Source: Pseudomonadota bacterium (lineage in GTDB: Bacteria > Myxococcota_A > Bradymonadia > Bradymonadales > GCA-2716585). Taken from it: 64,000 nucleotides of DNA. The stretch spans positions 30,457 to 94,456 of the forward strand of contig SYOX01000083.1 of the NCBI GenBank assembly GCA_005804885.1. The letters run 5' to 3'. The notes beneath the pieces are model-generated. The model saw nothing but the letters and a program-made list of their open reading frames with translations, had not been told where the DNA came from and made no database searches. A program made the translations under genes and the position numbers. Below, one piece after another: positions 53,449 to 61,420 of the stretch. Every line of letters begins with the position of its first letter. Positions within the stretch are counted from its first letter, which is position 1.

Positions 53449-54657
53449 ATGAAACCAATTCCAAAGCAATATTCAACACATAACCCCACCCCATCGCCGC
53501 TCGACGCCCTCCAGCAGCGGCGGCCCCTTCGCCGCGCCGCGGCGCAGGAGGGACCCCAGCGGCAACGGGGGCATTCGACCGATCAGCAGCGGCGGCCCCT
53601 TCGCCGAGGTGCGGCGGAGATCGGCGCGGGTTGGCTCGTCACGGCCTGGATCGGCCTCGCGCTCCTGGCCGGCTGCCCGCGCCTCGACGCCGCCCCAGAA
53701 GACGCGGCGCTCCAGCAAGCCCAGCGCCTCGGCGCCTGCCTGGAGCTCGCCGATCGCCTCGACGCCCTCGGCGCCGCGATCGACGGCAGCTTCGAAGGGG
53801 CCATCGACCGCGCCCAGGGCGACCCCGAGGCCGAGGCCCGCGTCGGCGCCGCCCGCGACCGGATGCGCGACATCCGCAGGCTCCACGACCTGTCCGGCCG
53901 CGCGGCCTGCCAGAGCACGCCGGACCCGGCGCAGATCGCCTGCATGCGCCGCCGCCTCGACGTCTTTTCGGGCCTCGACGCCGCCCTCAAGGCGCCCCTC
54001 GGCGAGCCGGGCGGCCAGGCCCTGCTCGGCGCCGTCCACATCGGCCTCGACGCCATCGTCAAGACGCTCGCCTGCCAGGGCGCCCTGACCACCTTGCCCG
54101 GCGGCCTGACAACGGCCAGGCCCGAGGGCGCCGATCCCGAACCCGTCGGGCTCCAGGCAAGGATGCTGTGCCAGACGCGCGGCACCGAGGGCGCGCTGGT
54201 GACCATCAACCCCTGCCACGGGCGGCTGCTGCGCCCCGGCGACGCGGTCAAGATCGCCTTCGAACTGGAGCGCCCCGCCCACGTCTACCTCCTGTCCACC
54301 CACAGCGCCGGCCACGCCCGGATCATCTTCCCCCTTGAGGGCGACGACAACCGCCTCGACCCCGGCCAGACCTTCGAGGTGCCCCCCGACGCCTGGGGGA
54401 CCCTGAGCCAGCCCCCCCGCGACGTGGTCAGCCGCTTCCTGCTGCTGGCCGCCGACGGCCCCGTCGAGGCGCTCGAAGCCCTCCGGGGACTCGACGTCGA
54501 GGCCCTGCCAGACGGCGACCAGGGCCGCGCGCTCATGGCGCTGATCGACGCCGTCGACGAGCGCTGCACCCCCGCCCTGCCCGGCCAGCTCGCCCGCGCC
54601 AGCGCGCCCTCGATCGCCGGGATCGCCTTCGAGATCGTCCTGCTGCGCCGGGAATAG
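53449..54657 (+). CDS. DUF4384-containing lipoprotein with unusually long N-terminal region
   Basis: 402 residues if the only in-frame ATG (53449) is used. A hydrophobic segment with lipobox LALLAGC lies at residues about 62-76, so the signal n-region would be about 60 residues, far longer than normal. That n-region is encoded by two 23-bp direct repeats. The mature part is helical with Cys pairs. The C-terminal domain LLRPGDAVKIAFELERPAHVYLLSTHSAGHARIIFPLEGDD matches DUF4384, often found with kinase or caspase-like proteins in this phylum. The true start may be non-canonical or further downstream. Confidence 0.7.
   Translation: MKPIPKQYSTHNPTPSPLDALQQRRPLRRAAAQEGPQRQRGHSTDQQRRPLRRGAAEIGAGWLVTAWIGLALLAGCPRLDAAPEDAALQQAQRLGACLELADRLDALGAAIDGSFEGAIDRAQGDPEAEARVGAARDRMRDIRRLHDLSGRAACQSTPDPAQIACMRRRLDVFSGLDAALKAPLGEPGGQALLGAVHIGLDAIVKTLACQGALTTLPGGLTTARPEGADPEPVGLQARMLCQTRGTEGALVTINPCHGRLLRPGDAVKIAFELERPAHVYLLSTHSAGHARIIFPLEGDDNRLDPGQTFEVPPDAWGTLSQPPRDVVSRFLLLAADGPVEALEALRGLDVEALPDGDQGRALMALIDAVDERCTPALPGQLARASAPSIAGIAFEIVLLRRE
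53512..53606 (+). repeat. Pair of 23-bp direct repeats at the 5' end of the DUF4384 gene
   Basis: CAGCAGCGGCGGCCCCTTCG plus CCG occurs at 53512-53534 and 53584-53606, 72 bp apart and in frame. Both encode QQRRPLRR in the pre-signal region. Confidence 0.85.
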
Positions 54658-54740
54658 CGCGGCGCGCTGCTCATTTTCAGCATCACCTCGGCATCGACCG
54701 GAGCACACCCGTCCACGCGCCACACCCAGGGAGCGCCACC

Positions 54741-55721
54741 ATGAAGACCACCGCCAAGGGCGCCGCGATCGCCGCGCTCCTCCTGCTGGCCGGCTGCCAG
54801 TCCGAGGTCAAGCCCGAGAACATCACCGCCCAGGTCACCGAGGCCGCCTCGCCTCAAGCCTCATCGGCCTCCGAGGGCTTCTGGCGTCACTGGAGCGACG
54901 GCAAGGCCGAGCTGAGCGGCTACGATCTGATCCAGCCCCGCTACGGCGAGAAACGCCACGGGCGCGCGGTCCTCGTCTTCGTCACCGAGCCCTACTCCCG
55001 ATCCCGCAAGGTCAAGGTCGACCGCTACAACCCCAACGACCCCGACCACGCCATGGCGCTCAAGCTCAACCACGTCCGCAAGTTCCAGACCGGCGTCTAC
55101 GACTACAGCGTGATGACCTCCGTCTTCGTCGACCCCACGCGGGGCTTCGCGCCGATGGAGATCAACTTCTCGATGCAGGAGTGGTGCGGCCACGTCTTCG
55201 AAGAGATCCACTTCGACGCCGACGGCGCCAGCTTCGACCTCAACAGCTACTTTGAGGGCGAGTCACGGCGCGAGAAGCTCACCATGCCCAGCGGCGCCCT
55301 GGCCGAGGACAACCTCCTCATCCAGCTCCGCGGCCTGGGCGCCGACGCCCTCGACACCAGGGCCGCCGAGGTGGACCTGCTGCCCAGCGCCAACTTCCGC
55401 CGCCTCAACCACCGCCCCGTCCAGCTGACCCCCTCCAAAATCACCTGGAGCGACGCCCCCGCCGAGATCACCGTCCCCGCCGGCACCTTCCAGGCCCGCG
55501 AGGCGACCTGGCGCCGCATGGACGGCTCAAGCTGCACCGCCCAGCTCGAGGTCGCCTACCCCCACCGGATCCTCGGCTGGCGCTGCGACGACGGCGAGCT
55601 TGCTCGCCTGACCGGCTCGACCCGGCTGGCCTACTGGGGCACCCACCGAGAGGGCGACGAGAAGCTGCTCTCCGAGCTGGGGCTCGCGCCGGTCGGCTTC
55701 ACCCCCACCAGCGAGCCCTGA
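54741..55721 (+). CDS. Lipoprotein of unknown function
   Basis: 326 residues. Signal peptide KTTAKGAAIAALLLLAGC with lipobox LLAGC. The mature domain is mixed alpha/beta: FWRHWSDGKAELSGYDLIQPRYGEKRHGRAVLVFVTEPYS, VMTSVFVDPTRGFAPMEINFSMQEWCGHVFEEI, and a C-terminal IRLGW-like segment with a Cys near GSSCTAQL. It looks like a widespread uncharacterised family of exported proteins (ARS-binding style names are not justified). It lies 84 bp after the DUF4384 gene, and co-transcription is possible. A large inverted repeat element follows. Confidence 0.72.
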   Translation: MKTTAKGAAIAALLLLAGCQSEVKPENITAQVTEAASPQASSASEGFWRHWSDGKAELSGYDLIQPRYGEKRHGRAVLVFVTEPYSRSRKVKVDRYNPNDPDHAMALKLNHVRKFQTGVYDYSVMTSVFVDPTRGFAPMEINFSMQEWCGHVFEEIHFDADGASFDLNSYFEGESRREKLTMPSGALAEDNLLIQLRGLGADALDTRAAEVDLLPSANFRRLNHRPVQLTPSKITWSDAPAEITVPAGTFQAREATWRRMDGSSCTAQLEVAYPHRILGWRCDDGELARLTGSTRLAYWGTHREGDEKLLSELGLAPVGFTPTSEP

Positions 55722-55850
55722 TCCCTGCCGCCTCGCGGCTCGCCGCGAGCCTCTCGACGCTCGCGACGCCATCGCGCAACACATCGCCGTTATTCATGAT
55801 TCTTCGCAACGCCCTGCGCCCCACGCCCATGCTCCTCGCACTCCTGCGGG

Positions 55851-56190
55851 GGCTCGTCGGGTGGACAAGGGGGATCGCACACTCCACCCCCTGTCCCCCT
55901 CCTCGCTCCGCAAGGAGGGGGAACTCTCGTATTACGGACACGGTGGTTCGGGGACGCTCGTATTATGGCTTCGGGTGGATCGAGTCCCGCCCCGACGACA
56001 TCACCACCCGCCCCAGGGGGCCAGTGATCCCGACGCAGGCTCCTGCGGCCCGCCCCCCGAATCATCGTGCCCACCCAACCAGCCCACCCCTTATCTACCT
56101 TACCCGTAATACGAGAGTTCCCCCTCCTTGCGGAGCGAGGAGGTGGACAGGGGGTGGAGTGTGCGATCCCCCTTGTCCACCCGACGAGCC
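55851..56190. repeat. Dispersed inverted-repeat element, copy 2, 87-bp arms
   Basis: 55851-55937 and 56104-56190 are reverse complements with a single mismatch. They include the ACACTCCACCCCCTGTCC and CTCCGCAAGGAGGGGG words also found in copy 1 at 20.7 kb. Outside the arms, weaker similarity (GCTCCTCGCA) continues to both sides. The centre holds GGGGACGCTCGT and TCGGGTGGAT, shared with copy 1. No transposase ORF fits, so a MITE-like non-autonomous element or a long RNA hairpin is likely. The rest of the 55722-56367 gap has no gene. Confidence 0.85.
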
Positions 56191-56367
56191 CGTCCCCCCT
56201 TGTGGGGGGCGGTGCGAGGAGCGTGGGGCGAGGCGCGATACAGGTCGACAAAGGCGACGACGTGCCCCAGAATCGCGGGGTCGCCGCGACCTTGGGGTGG
56301 CTCCGAGGCCGTCGGCGAAGAGGTCGCGGTCTGCGCGGCTTGAACGACGACAGGAGTCGACGCTCCC

Positions 56368-57612
56368 ATGCTCCTTTGCACGCATTGCGGGGCGCCCAAC
56401 GCCGCCCACCACCGCTTCTGCTTGAGCTGCGGCGCCGATCTCAGGGTGCTGGACGCGCGCCTCGGCTCGGCGCCCTCCGAGCCCTCGCCGGCGTTGGTGG
56501 TGCCAGCGCAGCGGCCACGCACGCTGGCCAAGGGAAAGTGGGGCATCCTCAAGACCCACGGCTTCGGGCTCTTCTTCGGGTCGATCTGGGCGCTGATCGG
56601 CGGGATCCTGCTGGTCGTCTTCGGGTCCATCGGCCTCTTCATGCCGCCGATGCTGCTCGGCGCGCTGATCGCGTCGCCCTTCTTCTTCATCGGGACGGGG
56701 ATCGTGCTCGTGGCCCTCTTCCGAGCCATGCTCAAGCACCACCTCGCCATTCACGGCACGCTCGTCCTGGGCCAGGTGGTCTCCTCGGAGGTCGATTCCA
56801 GCATGAGGGTCAACGGCCGGCCTGCGAGGCGGATCACCTTCAGCACCACCGACGCTGGCGGCCGGGCGCAGACGGGCTACGTCCAGAGCTTCGACGACGA
56901 CGTGATCCACGCCCACCCGCCGGGCCTGGAGCTGCCGCTGCTCGTCGACCCCACCGACCCCTCCACGCTGATCGCGCCGTCCATGCTCGGGATTCAGTTC
57001 GTTCAGCCCGCCCCCGTGATCGACAGCCGCCCGGATCACGTCAACCAGGGGGCGCTGCGCGAGCCCTCGATGGCCTCGTGGTCAGCGCCGCTGCGCTCGG
57101 ACACCCAAGAAGGCGCGGCCAGGCTCCCCTTCTGGTTGAGGCTCTTCAGGAAGAAACCACAGGCCGACGCGGGGAGCCTCTCGCTCGACGCTCAGGGCGG
57201 CGGCGGCCTGCTGCTGCGCCAGGATGACCCCCAGGTCGAGCCTCGCAGCGTGGCGCTCGACAGGCCCTTCTCGCTGATCTGCTCGACGTGGCCGGTCAGC
57301 GCGTCGACGACCGAGCTCAACGTCACGGTGCGGCAGCGCGGCGCCGGCGCCGACGATCCCGGCGTCCGCTTCAAGGCGACGCTGCCGCAGAGCCGCGTCT
57401 CGAAGCGCGTGGACGCCAAGCAGGAGGCCGTCGCCACCCTGGATCCTGAGGACTTCGACGCCCTCTGGTCGACGCTGCGCTACTTCGCCTCCGTCCACGG
57501 CGAGCCGCTGCCCGAGGTGGCCGACGTCGCCGACCGGCGCACGCTGCCGCCTTCGAGCCCCGCCGGCGCCAAGGTCGCCGAGGCCCAGCACGCCCAAGCG
57601 CGTCGCCTGTGA
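56368..57612 (+). CDS. Zinc-ribbon membrane protein
   Basis: 414 residues. The N-terminal zinc ribbon LLCTHCGAPNAAHHRFCLSCGADL is followed by two transmembrane helices (LFFGSIWALIGGILLVVFGSIGLF and ALIASPFFFIGTGIVLVALFRAM). A soluble domain follows, HGTLVLGQVVSSEVDSSMRVNGRPARRITFSTTDAGG..PLLVDPTDPST, of DUF3592 type. The distal region is beta-rich. It is probably an inner-membrane protein with cytoplasmic ends. Function unknown. It stands between the inverted-repeat element and the TetR gene. Confidence 0.72.
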   Translation: MLLCTHCGAPNAAHHRFCLSCGADLRVLDARLGSAPSEPSPALVVPAQRPRTLAKGKWGILKTHGFGLFFGSIWALIGGILLVVFGSIGLFMPPMLLGALIASPFFFIGTGIVLVALFRAMLKHHLAIHGTLVLGQVVSSEVDSSMRVNGRPARRITFSTTDAGGRAQTGYVQSFDDDVIHAHPPGLELPLLVDPTDPSTLIAPSMLGIQFVQPAPVIDSRPDHVNQGALREPSMASWSAPLRSDTQEGAARLPFWLRLFRKKPQADAGSLSLDAQGGGGLLLRQDDPQVEPRSVALDRPFSLICSTWPVSASTTELNVTVRQRGAGADDPGVRFKATLPQSRVSKRVDAKQEAVATLDPEDFDALWSTLRYFASVHGEPLPEVADVADRRTLPPSSPAGAKVAEAQHAQARRL

Positions 57613-57622
57613 GGCGCCCAGG

Positions 57623-57708
57623 GGTCTGAATCGGAGGCCGCCGATCAGGGCCGAAGGTCGCGGATGGTCTGAATCGGAGGTTGCCGATCAGGGCCGAAGG
57701 TAGCGGAT
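57623..57708. repeat. 43-bp tandem duplication covering the 3' end of a TetR gene
   Basis: 57623-57665 and 57666-57708 are adjacent copies of GGTCTGAATCGGAGG..CGGAT with three differences. The second copy contains the last codons and stop of the TetR gene. The first lies just beyond it. Confidence 0.9.
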
Positions 57709-58314
57709 GATCAGCTCGATGAGCTCGTCGGCGAAGCGATGGTCTGTCAGCAGCTCCCGGTTCTCGATCTCGGCCGAGTAGAGGATCCCGTTGACCGCGT
57801 TGACGACGATGAAGGAGGCCACGTCCAGATCGCGCGGGCGCAGCGTGTCGGCCTTGCTCTGCATCGCCACGGCGACCAGCGCCCGTATCCGCTCAAGCCA
57901 CGCCCGCAAGAGGTGGAAGCCCTCCAGGTGCGTGACCTCGAGCAGGAGCACGCGGCTGAGCTCCGCGTCGACCTGGGTGGCCTCAAGGAGCGCATGGACG
58001 ACCGCCCGCACGGCCAGCTCCAGCGTCGCCCCCTCCGACTCGGCCATCTCCGAGAGCTTCTCGACCACCACCGCCGTCTGGCGCTCGCACACCCGCTCGA
58101 AGAGCGCCAGCACCATCGCGTCCTTGTTGGGGAAGTACTGATAGAGCGACCCGACGCTGACACCGGCCTCCTTCGCGATCCGGTTGGTGCTCATGTGCCG
58201 GTAGCCCTCGGCGATCAAAAGGCGAGCCGTCGCCTCCAGGAGCCGCTCGACCATCTCCCGCGAGCGCTCCTGGGCCGGCTCCTTGCGGGGCTTGAGGTCT
58301 TCTGAGTCGCCCAT
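57688..58314 (-). CDS. TetR-family regulator divergent from the P450
   Basis: 208 residues. The HTH is LLEATARLLIAEGYRHMSTNRIAKEAGVSVGSLYQYFPNKDAMVLALFERV, followed by a helical effector domain. It is transcribed away from the P450 gene, and the 155-bp gap holds a perfect 14-bp inverted repeat, the expected operator. The terminal IIRYLRP codons lie in a 43-bp tandem duplication that continues past the stop. The likely role is repression of both itself and the P450, relieved by a substrate-like ligand. Confidence 0.92.
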   Translation of the reverse strand: MGDSEDLKPRKEPAQERSREMVERLLEATARLLIAEGYRHMSTNRIAKEAGVSVGSLYQYFPNKDAMVLALFERVCERQTAVVVEKLSEMAESEGATLELAVRAVVHALLEATQVDAELSRVLLLEVTHLEGFHLLRAWLERIRALVAVAMQSKADTLRPRDLDVASFIVVNAVNGILYSAEIENRELLTDHRFADELIELIIRYLRP

Positions 58315-58347
58315 CAGGCCCTCATTTTCAAAAGCGAGTTGATAAAC

Positions 58348-58389
58348 GCGAGTGACTGCTCACATTCTAGAACGCGAGCAGTCACTCGC
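58348..58389. promoter_or_regulatory. TetR operator: perfect 14-bp inverted repeat
   Basis: GCGAGTGACTGCTC (58348-58361) and GAGCAGTCACTCGC (58376-58389) are exact reverse complements around a 14-base spacer that itself centres on TTCTAGAA. A further GCGAGT half-site lies at 58334. It sits midway between the divergent TetR and P450 genes. Confidence 0.8.
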
Positions 58390-58469
58390 ATTAAGATCAG
58401 GGTGCGAGGAGGGCCCCCCCTCCTTTGGCCCTTGGAAATACCACGGATCGCGTCAGGAAGGAGAAGACC

Positions 58470-59861
58470 ATGAGCACGACGGTACACGAGGCGAGCTGGA
58501 GGGGCGTCGAGTCGAGGGAGCGCAAGGCGGCCACGCCGCCGGGTCCCAGGGGGACGCCCTTGATCGGGGTGCTCAAGCCCTTCTCCGACAACCCGCTCGA
58601 CTTCGTGACCCAGACGGCGAGGCGGTGGGAGGGTGGCGTCATCCGGCTGCCCTTTGGGCCGGTGACGCAGTACTTCATCACCGATCCGGCGTTGATCGAG
58701 GAGGTCCTGTTGACCCGCAGCGGCTCGTTCATCAAGGACGAGATGACGCGAAAGTTGTCCACGGCGCTCGGTCAGGGGCTGCTGACGACGGAGGGCGAGG
58801 CGTGGAAGAGGAGCCGGAAGCTGGTGGCGCCGAAGCTGCGCAAGAAGCAGATCGAGGCCTACGCCGACGCGATGGTGCGCCACACCGAGGCGGCCGTGGG
58901 CAAGTGGGAGACCGGCGAGGTTCGGGATATTCACGAGGAGATGATGCACCTGACGCTGGAGATCGTCGCCGAGACGCTCTTTGGCGCCAGCGTCGGCGAT
59001 GGCGCCCACAAGGTCGGCCAGTGCCTTGAGAGCATGATGGAGGTCTTCGTGGCCGAGGAGCGCACGCTGCTGCGCTTCGTCCCGGACTGGATCCCGACGC
59101 CCAGCCGTGTCAAGGCGCGCAAGGGGATCGGGGATCTCGACGCGGTGCTCTTCGGGATGATCGAGGCGCGGCGGCAGGGCGCGCCCGGCGACGATCTCCT
59201 GTGGCTGCTGCTGACGGCCGAGGACGACGAGGGCGGCCGGATGAGCGATCTGCAGCTTCGGGACGAGGCCGTCACGCTCTTCCTGGCCGGGCACGAGACC
59301 ACGGCGCTGGCGCTCTCCTTCGCGCTGACGCTGATCGCCGAGCACTCGGCCTTCGAGCGCCGCCTCACCGACGAGATCGACGCCGTCCTGGGCGATCGCC
59401 CCGCCACGGCGGACGACTTCATGAGGCTGCCGCTGACCACCGCCGCCGTCAAGGAGGCCATGCGCCTCTACCCGCCGGCCTGGGCCATCGGCCGCGAGGC
59501 CATCGAGGAGGTCGAGATCGGCGGCTACACCATCCCGAAGGGCGGCCAGGTCTTCATGTCCCAGTGGGTCACCCACCGCGATCCGCGCTGGTTCAAGGAC
59601 CCTGAGCGCTTCGACCCCGAGCGCTGGATGGTCGAGGACCCCGACCGACCCCGCTTCGCCTACTTCCCCTTCGGCGGCGGCCCGCGCGTCTGCGTCGGCA
59701 ACCACTTCGCCATGATGGAGATGGTCCTGGTCCTGGCCACGCTCTACCAGCGAGCCCGAGTCCGCCGGACCTCCTGGGAGAAGCTCGAGATCTCGCCCGC
59801 CGTCACCCTGCGCCCCACCGGCCCCATCAACATGCGCATCGAGCGCATCGACAAAGCCTGA
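58470..59861 (+). CDS. Cytochrome P450
   Basis: The ATG at 58470 after GGAAGGAG gives 463 residues. I-helix oxygen-binding motif AGHETTALAL, ExxR in EAMRLYPPAW, and haem-binding FPFGGGPRVCVGNHF are all intact. The domain order and the N-terminal PPGPRGTPLIGVLKPF proline-rich hinge without a membrane anchor fit a soluble CYP102A/CYP110-like group acting on fatty acids or terpenoids. No ferredoxin or reductase gene is adjacent, so it must use partners from elsewhere. Expression is probably controlled by the divergent TetR repressor. Confidence 0.94.
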   Translation: MSTTVHEASWRGVESRERKAATPPGPRGTPLIGVLKPFSDNPLDFVTQTARRWEGGVIRLPFGPVTQYFITDPALIEEVLLTRSGSFIKDEMTRKLSTALGQGLLTTEGEAWKRSRKLVAPKLRKKQIEAYADAMVRHTEAAVGKWETGEVRDIHEEMMHLTLEIVAETLFGASVGDGAHKVGQCLESMMEVFVAEERTLLRFVPDWIPTPSRVKARKGIGDLDAVLFGMIEARRQGAPGDDLLWLLLTAEDDEGGRMSDLQLRDEAVTLFLAGHETTALALSFALTLIAEHSAFERRLTDEIDAVLGDRPATADDFMRLPLTTAAVKEAMRLYPPAWAIGREAIEEVEIGGYTIPKGGQVFMSQWVTHRDPRWFKDPERFDPERWMVEDPDRPRFAYFPFGGGPRVCVGNHFAMMEMVLVLATLYQRARVRRTSWEKLEISPAVTLRPTGPINMRIERIDKA

Positions 59862-59989
59862 CCTTCAAGCCCTCGCCGCATCCAAAGCCACGACCCTTTG
59901 AATGCGCCGCAATATCGGGGCGTCAGCAACCGTGTCGCCCAGCCCGGGCGGCCTCGCTCGCTGACACCGACGTTGAAGTAGGGTGCACC

Positions 59990-60646
59990 ATGAAAACGAC
60001 CCCCCTGACCCTGATCCTCGCCGTTTTCGCCCTGACCGCCTCCGCCTGCACGATCATCGACGGCAATGGCGTCCTCGTCGAGGAGCGCCGGCCCTTGAGC
60101 GCGTTCAGCGAGGTCGCAGCCGACGGCCCCATCCAGATCGACATCCAGGTCGACCCCGACGCCCAGACCCCCTTCGCCATCGCGCTGTCCGGGGACGAGA
60201 ACCTGATGCCCTACGTCGCCACGCGCCTGGAAGGCCACCGCCTCATCATCGAGGAGACCGAGTGGCTCTCCCCCGCCCAGCCCCTGCGCGCCACCCTCAC
60301 CGTCCCCCGCCTGCGCGGCATCGACGTCAGCGACAGCGCCTCCATCATCGTCCGAGGCGTCCACCGCGACACGCTGCGCGTGCGCGCCGCAGGCCACAGC
60401 CGCGTCGTGCTCCAGGGCGAGGTCGAGTCCTTGAGCATCGCCAGCTCGGGCTCGGCCCACATCGACGCGCTCGATCTGGTGGCCTGGAGCGCCCACGTCG
60501 ACCTGGTCGACAACGCCTCCGTCGAGGTCTGCGTCGAAGAGACCCTTGAGATCAGCGCCTCAGGCTTCTCGACCCTGACCTTCGCCTGCAACCCCTTCCA
60601 CGTCATCGAAGACACCGCCGACAACGCCCACGTCCAGCGCTACTGA
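59990..60646 (+). CDS. DUF2807 (GIN-domain) lipoprotein
   Basis: 218 residues. Signal peptide LTLILAVFALTASAC with lipobox TASAC. The mature part begins GNGVLVEERRPLSAFSEVAADGPIQIDIQVDPDA and continues as short beta-strand units with DS.S and SGSAHI turns (GIDVSDSASIIVRGVH, AGHSRVVLQGEVESLSIASSGSAHIDAL). This is the GIN/DUF2807 right-handed beta-helix seen in putative adhesin heads. It is probably a surface or periplasmic lipoprotein. The gene stands alone after the P450. Confidence 0.85.
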   Translation: MKTTPLTLILAVFALTASACTIIDGNGVLVEERRPLSAFSEVAADGPIQIDIQVDPDAQTPFAIALSGDENLMPYVATRLEGHRLIIEETEWLSPAQPLRATLTVPRLRGIDVSDSASIIVRGVHRDTLRVRAAGHSRVVLQGEVESLSIASSGSAHIDALDLVAWSAHVDLVDNASVEVCVEETLEISASGFSTLTFACNPFHVIEDTADNAHVQRY

Positions 60647-60784
60647 CCCCGACGACCCGGCCCCCCACCCCATCAGGCGCACCGCTCGACCTCAACGCCA
60701 ACAAGCTCCGCCTGCGGCGCATCGACGGCCCTCTTCACACGGCCGCCTCCGCAGGCGACCAGGCCCGCCTCGCCGGCGACGCCC

Positions 60785-61420
60785 TCACGACTCCCCCAAC
60801 AGCACCTTCAGCGCCGCCGTCATGGCGAGCGCCTCCAAGGGCACCGGCGACGGCGGCGTCGCCAGCGGCCCAGGGATCGCCAGAACCTCGGACATCTCCA
60901 CGACTTCCACGAGCCCGGGCGACCCGCCCGCCCGCGAACCCAGGTTCAGCGACCACCACCCCACGTCCCGCCACGCCCCGAACTTGAACCCCACGGCCTT
61001 GTAGACCCCCACCGGCTCAAAGCCCATCGACTCATGCAGCCGCACGCTGCCCGCGTTCGGCAAGGTGATCCCCGCCAGCGCCACCGCGAAGCCCTGATGC
61101 CGCAGCACCTCGAAGAGCACCCCGTAGAGCGCACGGCCCACGCCCCGCTTATGGAAGTCCTCGCGCACATACACCGAGACCTCCACCGTCCACTGGTACG
61201 CCGCCCTGCTCCGGTGCCCCGACGCATACGCGTAGCCCACCGCCACGCCCTGCTCCTCGAAGACCAGCCACGGCCACCCCCTGAGCGTCTGCGCGATGCG
61301 CGCCTCGAAGTCCCCCAGCGATGGCGGCTCGATCTCGAAGGTCGCCACGCCGACCTCGACCTGATGGGCGTAGATCGCCAGCAGCGCGCCCGCGTCCGAT
61401 GTCCTGGCCAGCCGTATCAT
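60785..61420 (-). CDS. GNAT acetyltransferase of the phosphinothricin-acetyltransferase type
   Basis: The ATG at 61420 gives 211 residues. The core IRLARTSDAGALLAIYAHQVEVGVATFEIEPPS.., YAYASGHRSRAAYQWTVEVSVYV, HKRGVGRALYGVL and ESMGFEPVGVYKAVGFKFGAWRDVGWW matches Pat/Bar-like N-acetyltransferases acting on small amino compounds. A C-terminal extension of about 45 residues is unusual. The start overlaps the pseudokinase stop (ATGA), so it is the last gene of a coupled cupin-pseudokinase-GNAT operon. It could acetylate amino acids, peptides or an antibiotic. No evidence favours one. Confidence 0.85.
   Translation of the reverse strand: MIRLARTSDAGALLAIYAHQVEVGVATFEIEPPSLGDFEARIAQTLRGWPWLVFEEQGVAVGYAYASGHRSRAAYQWTVEVSVYVREDFHKRGVGRALYGVLFEVLRHQGFAVALAGITLPNAGSVRLHESMGFEPVGVYKAVGFKFGAWRDVGWWSLNLGSRAGGSPGLVEVVEMSEVLAIPGPLATPPSPVPLEALAMTAALKVLLGES

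Noticed and set aside
55796-56425. Short ORFs across the inverted-repeat element
   Set aside because: Several frames repeat the same peptide from both arms of the inverted repeat, with no ribosome site and no domain.
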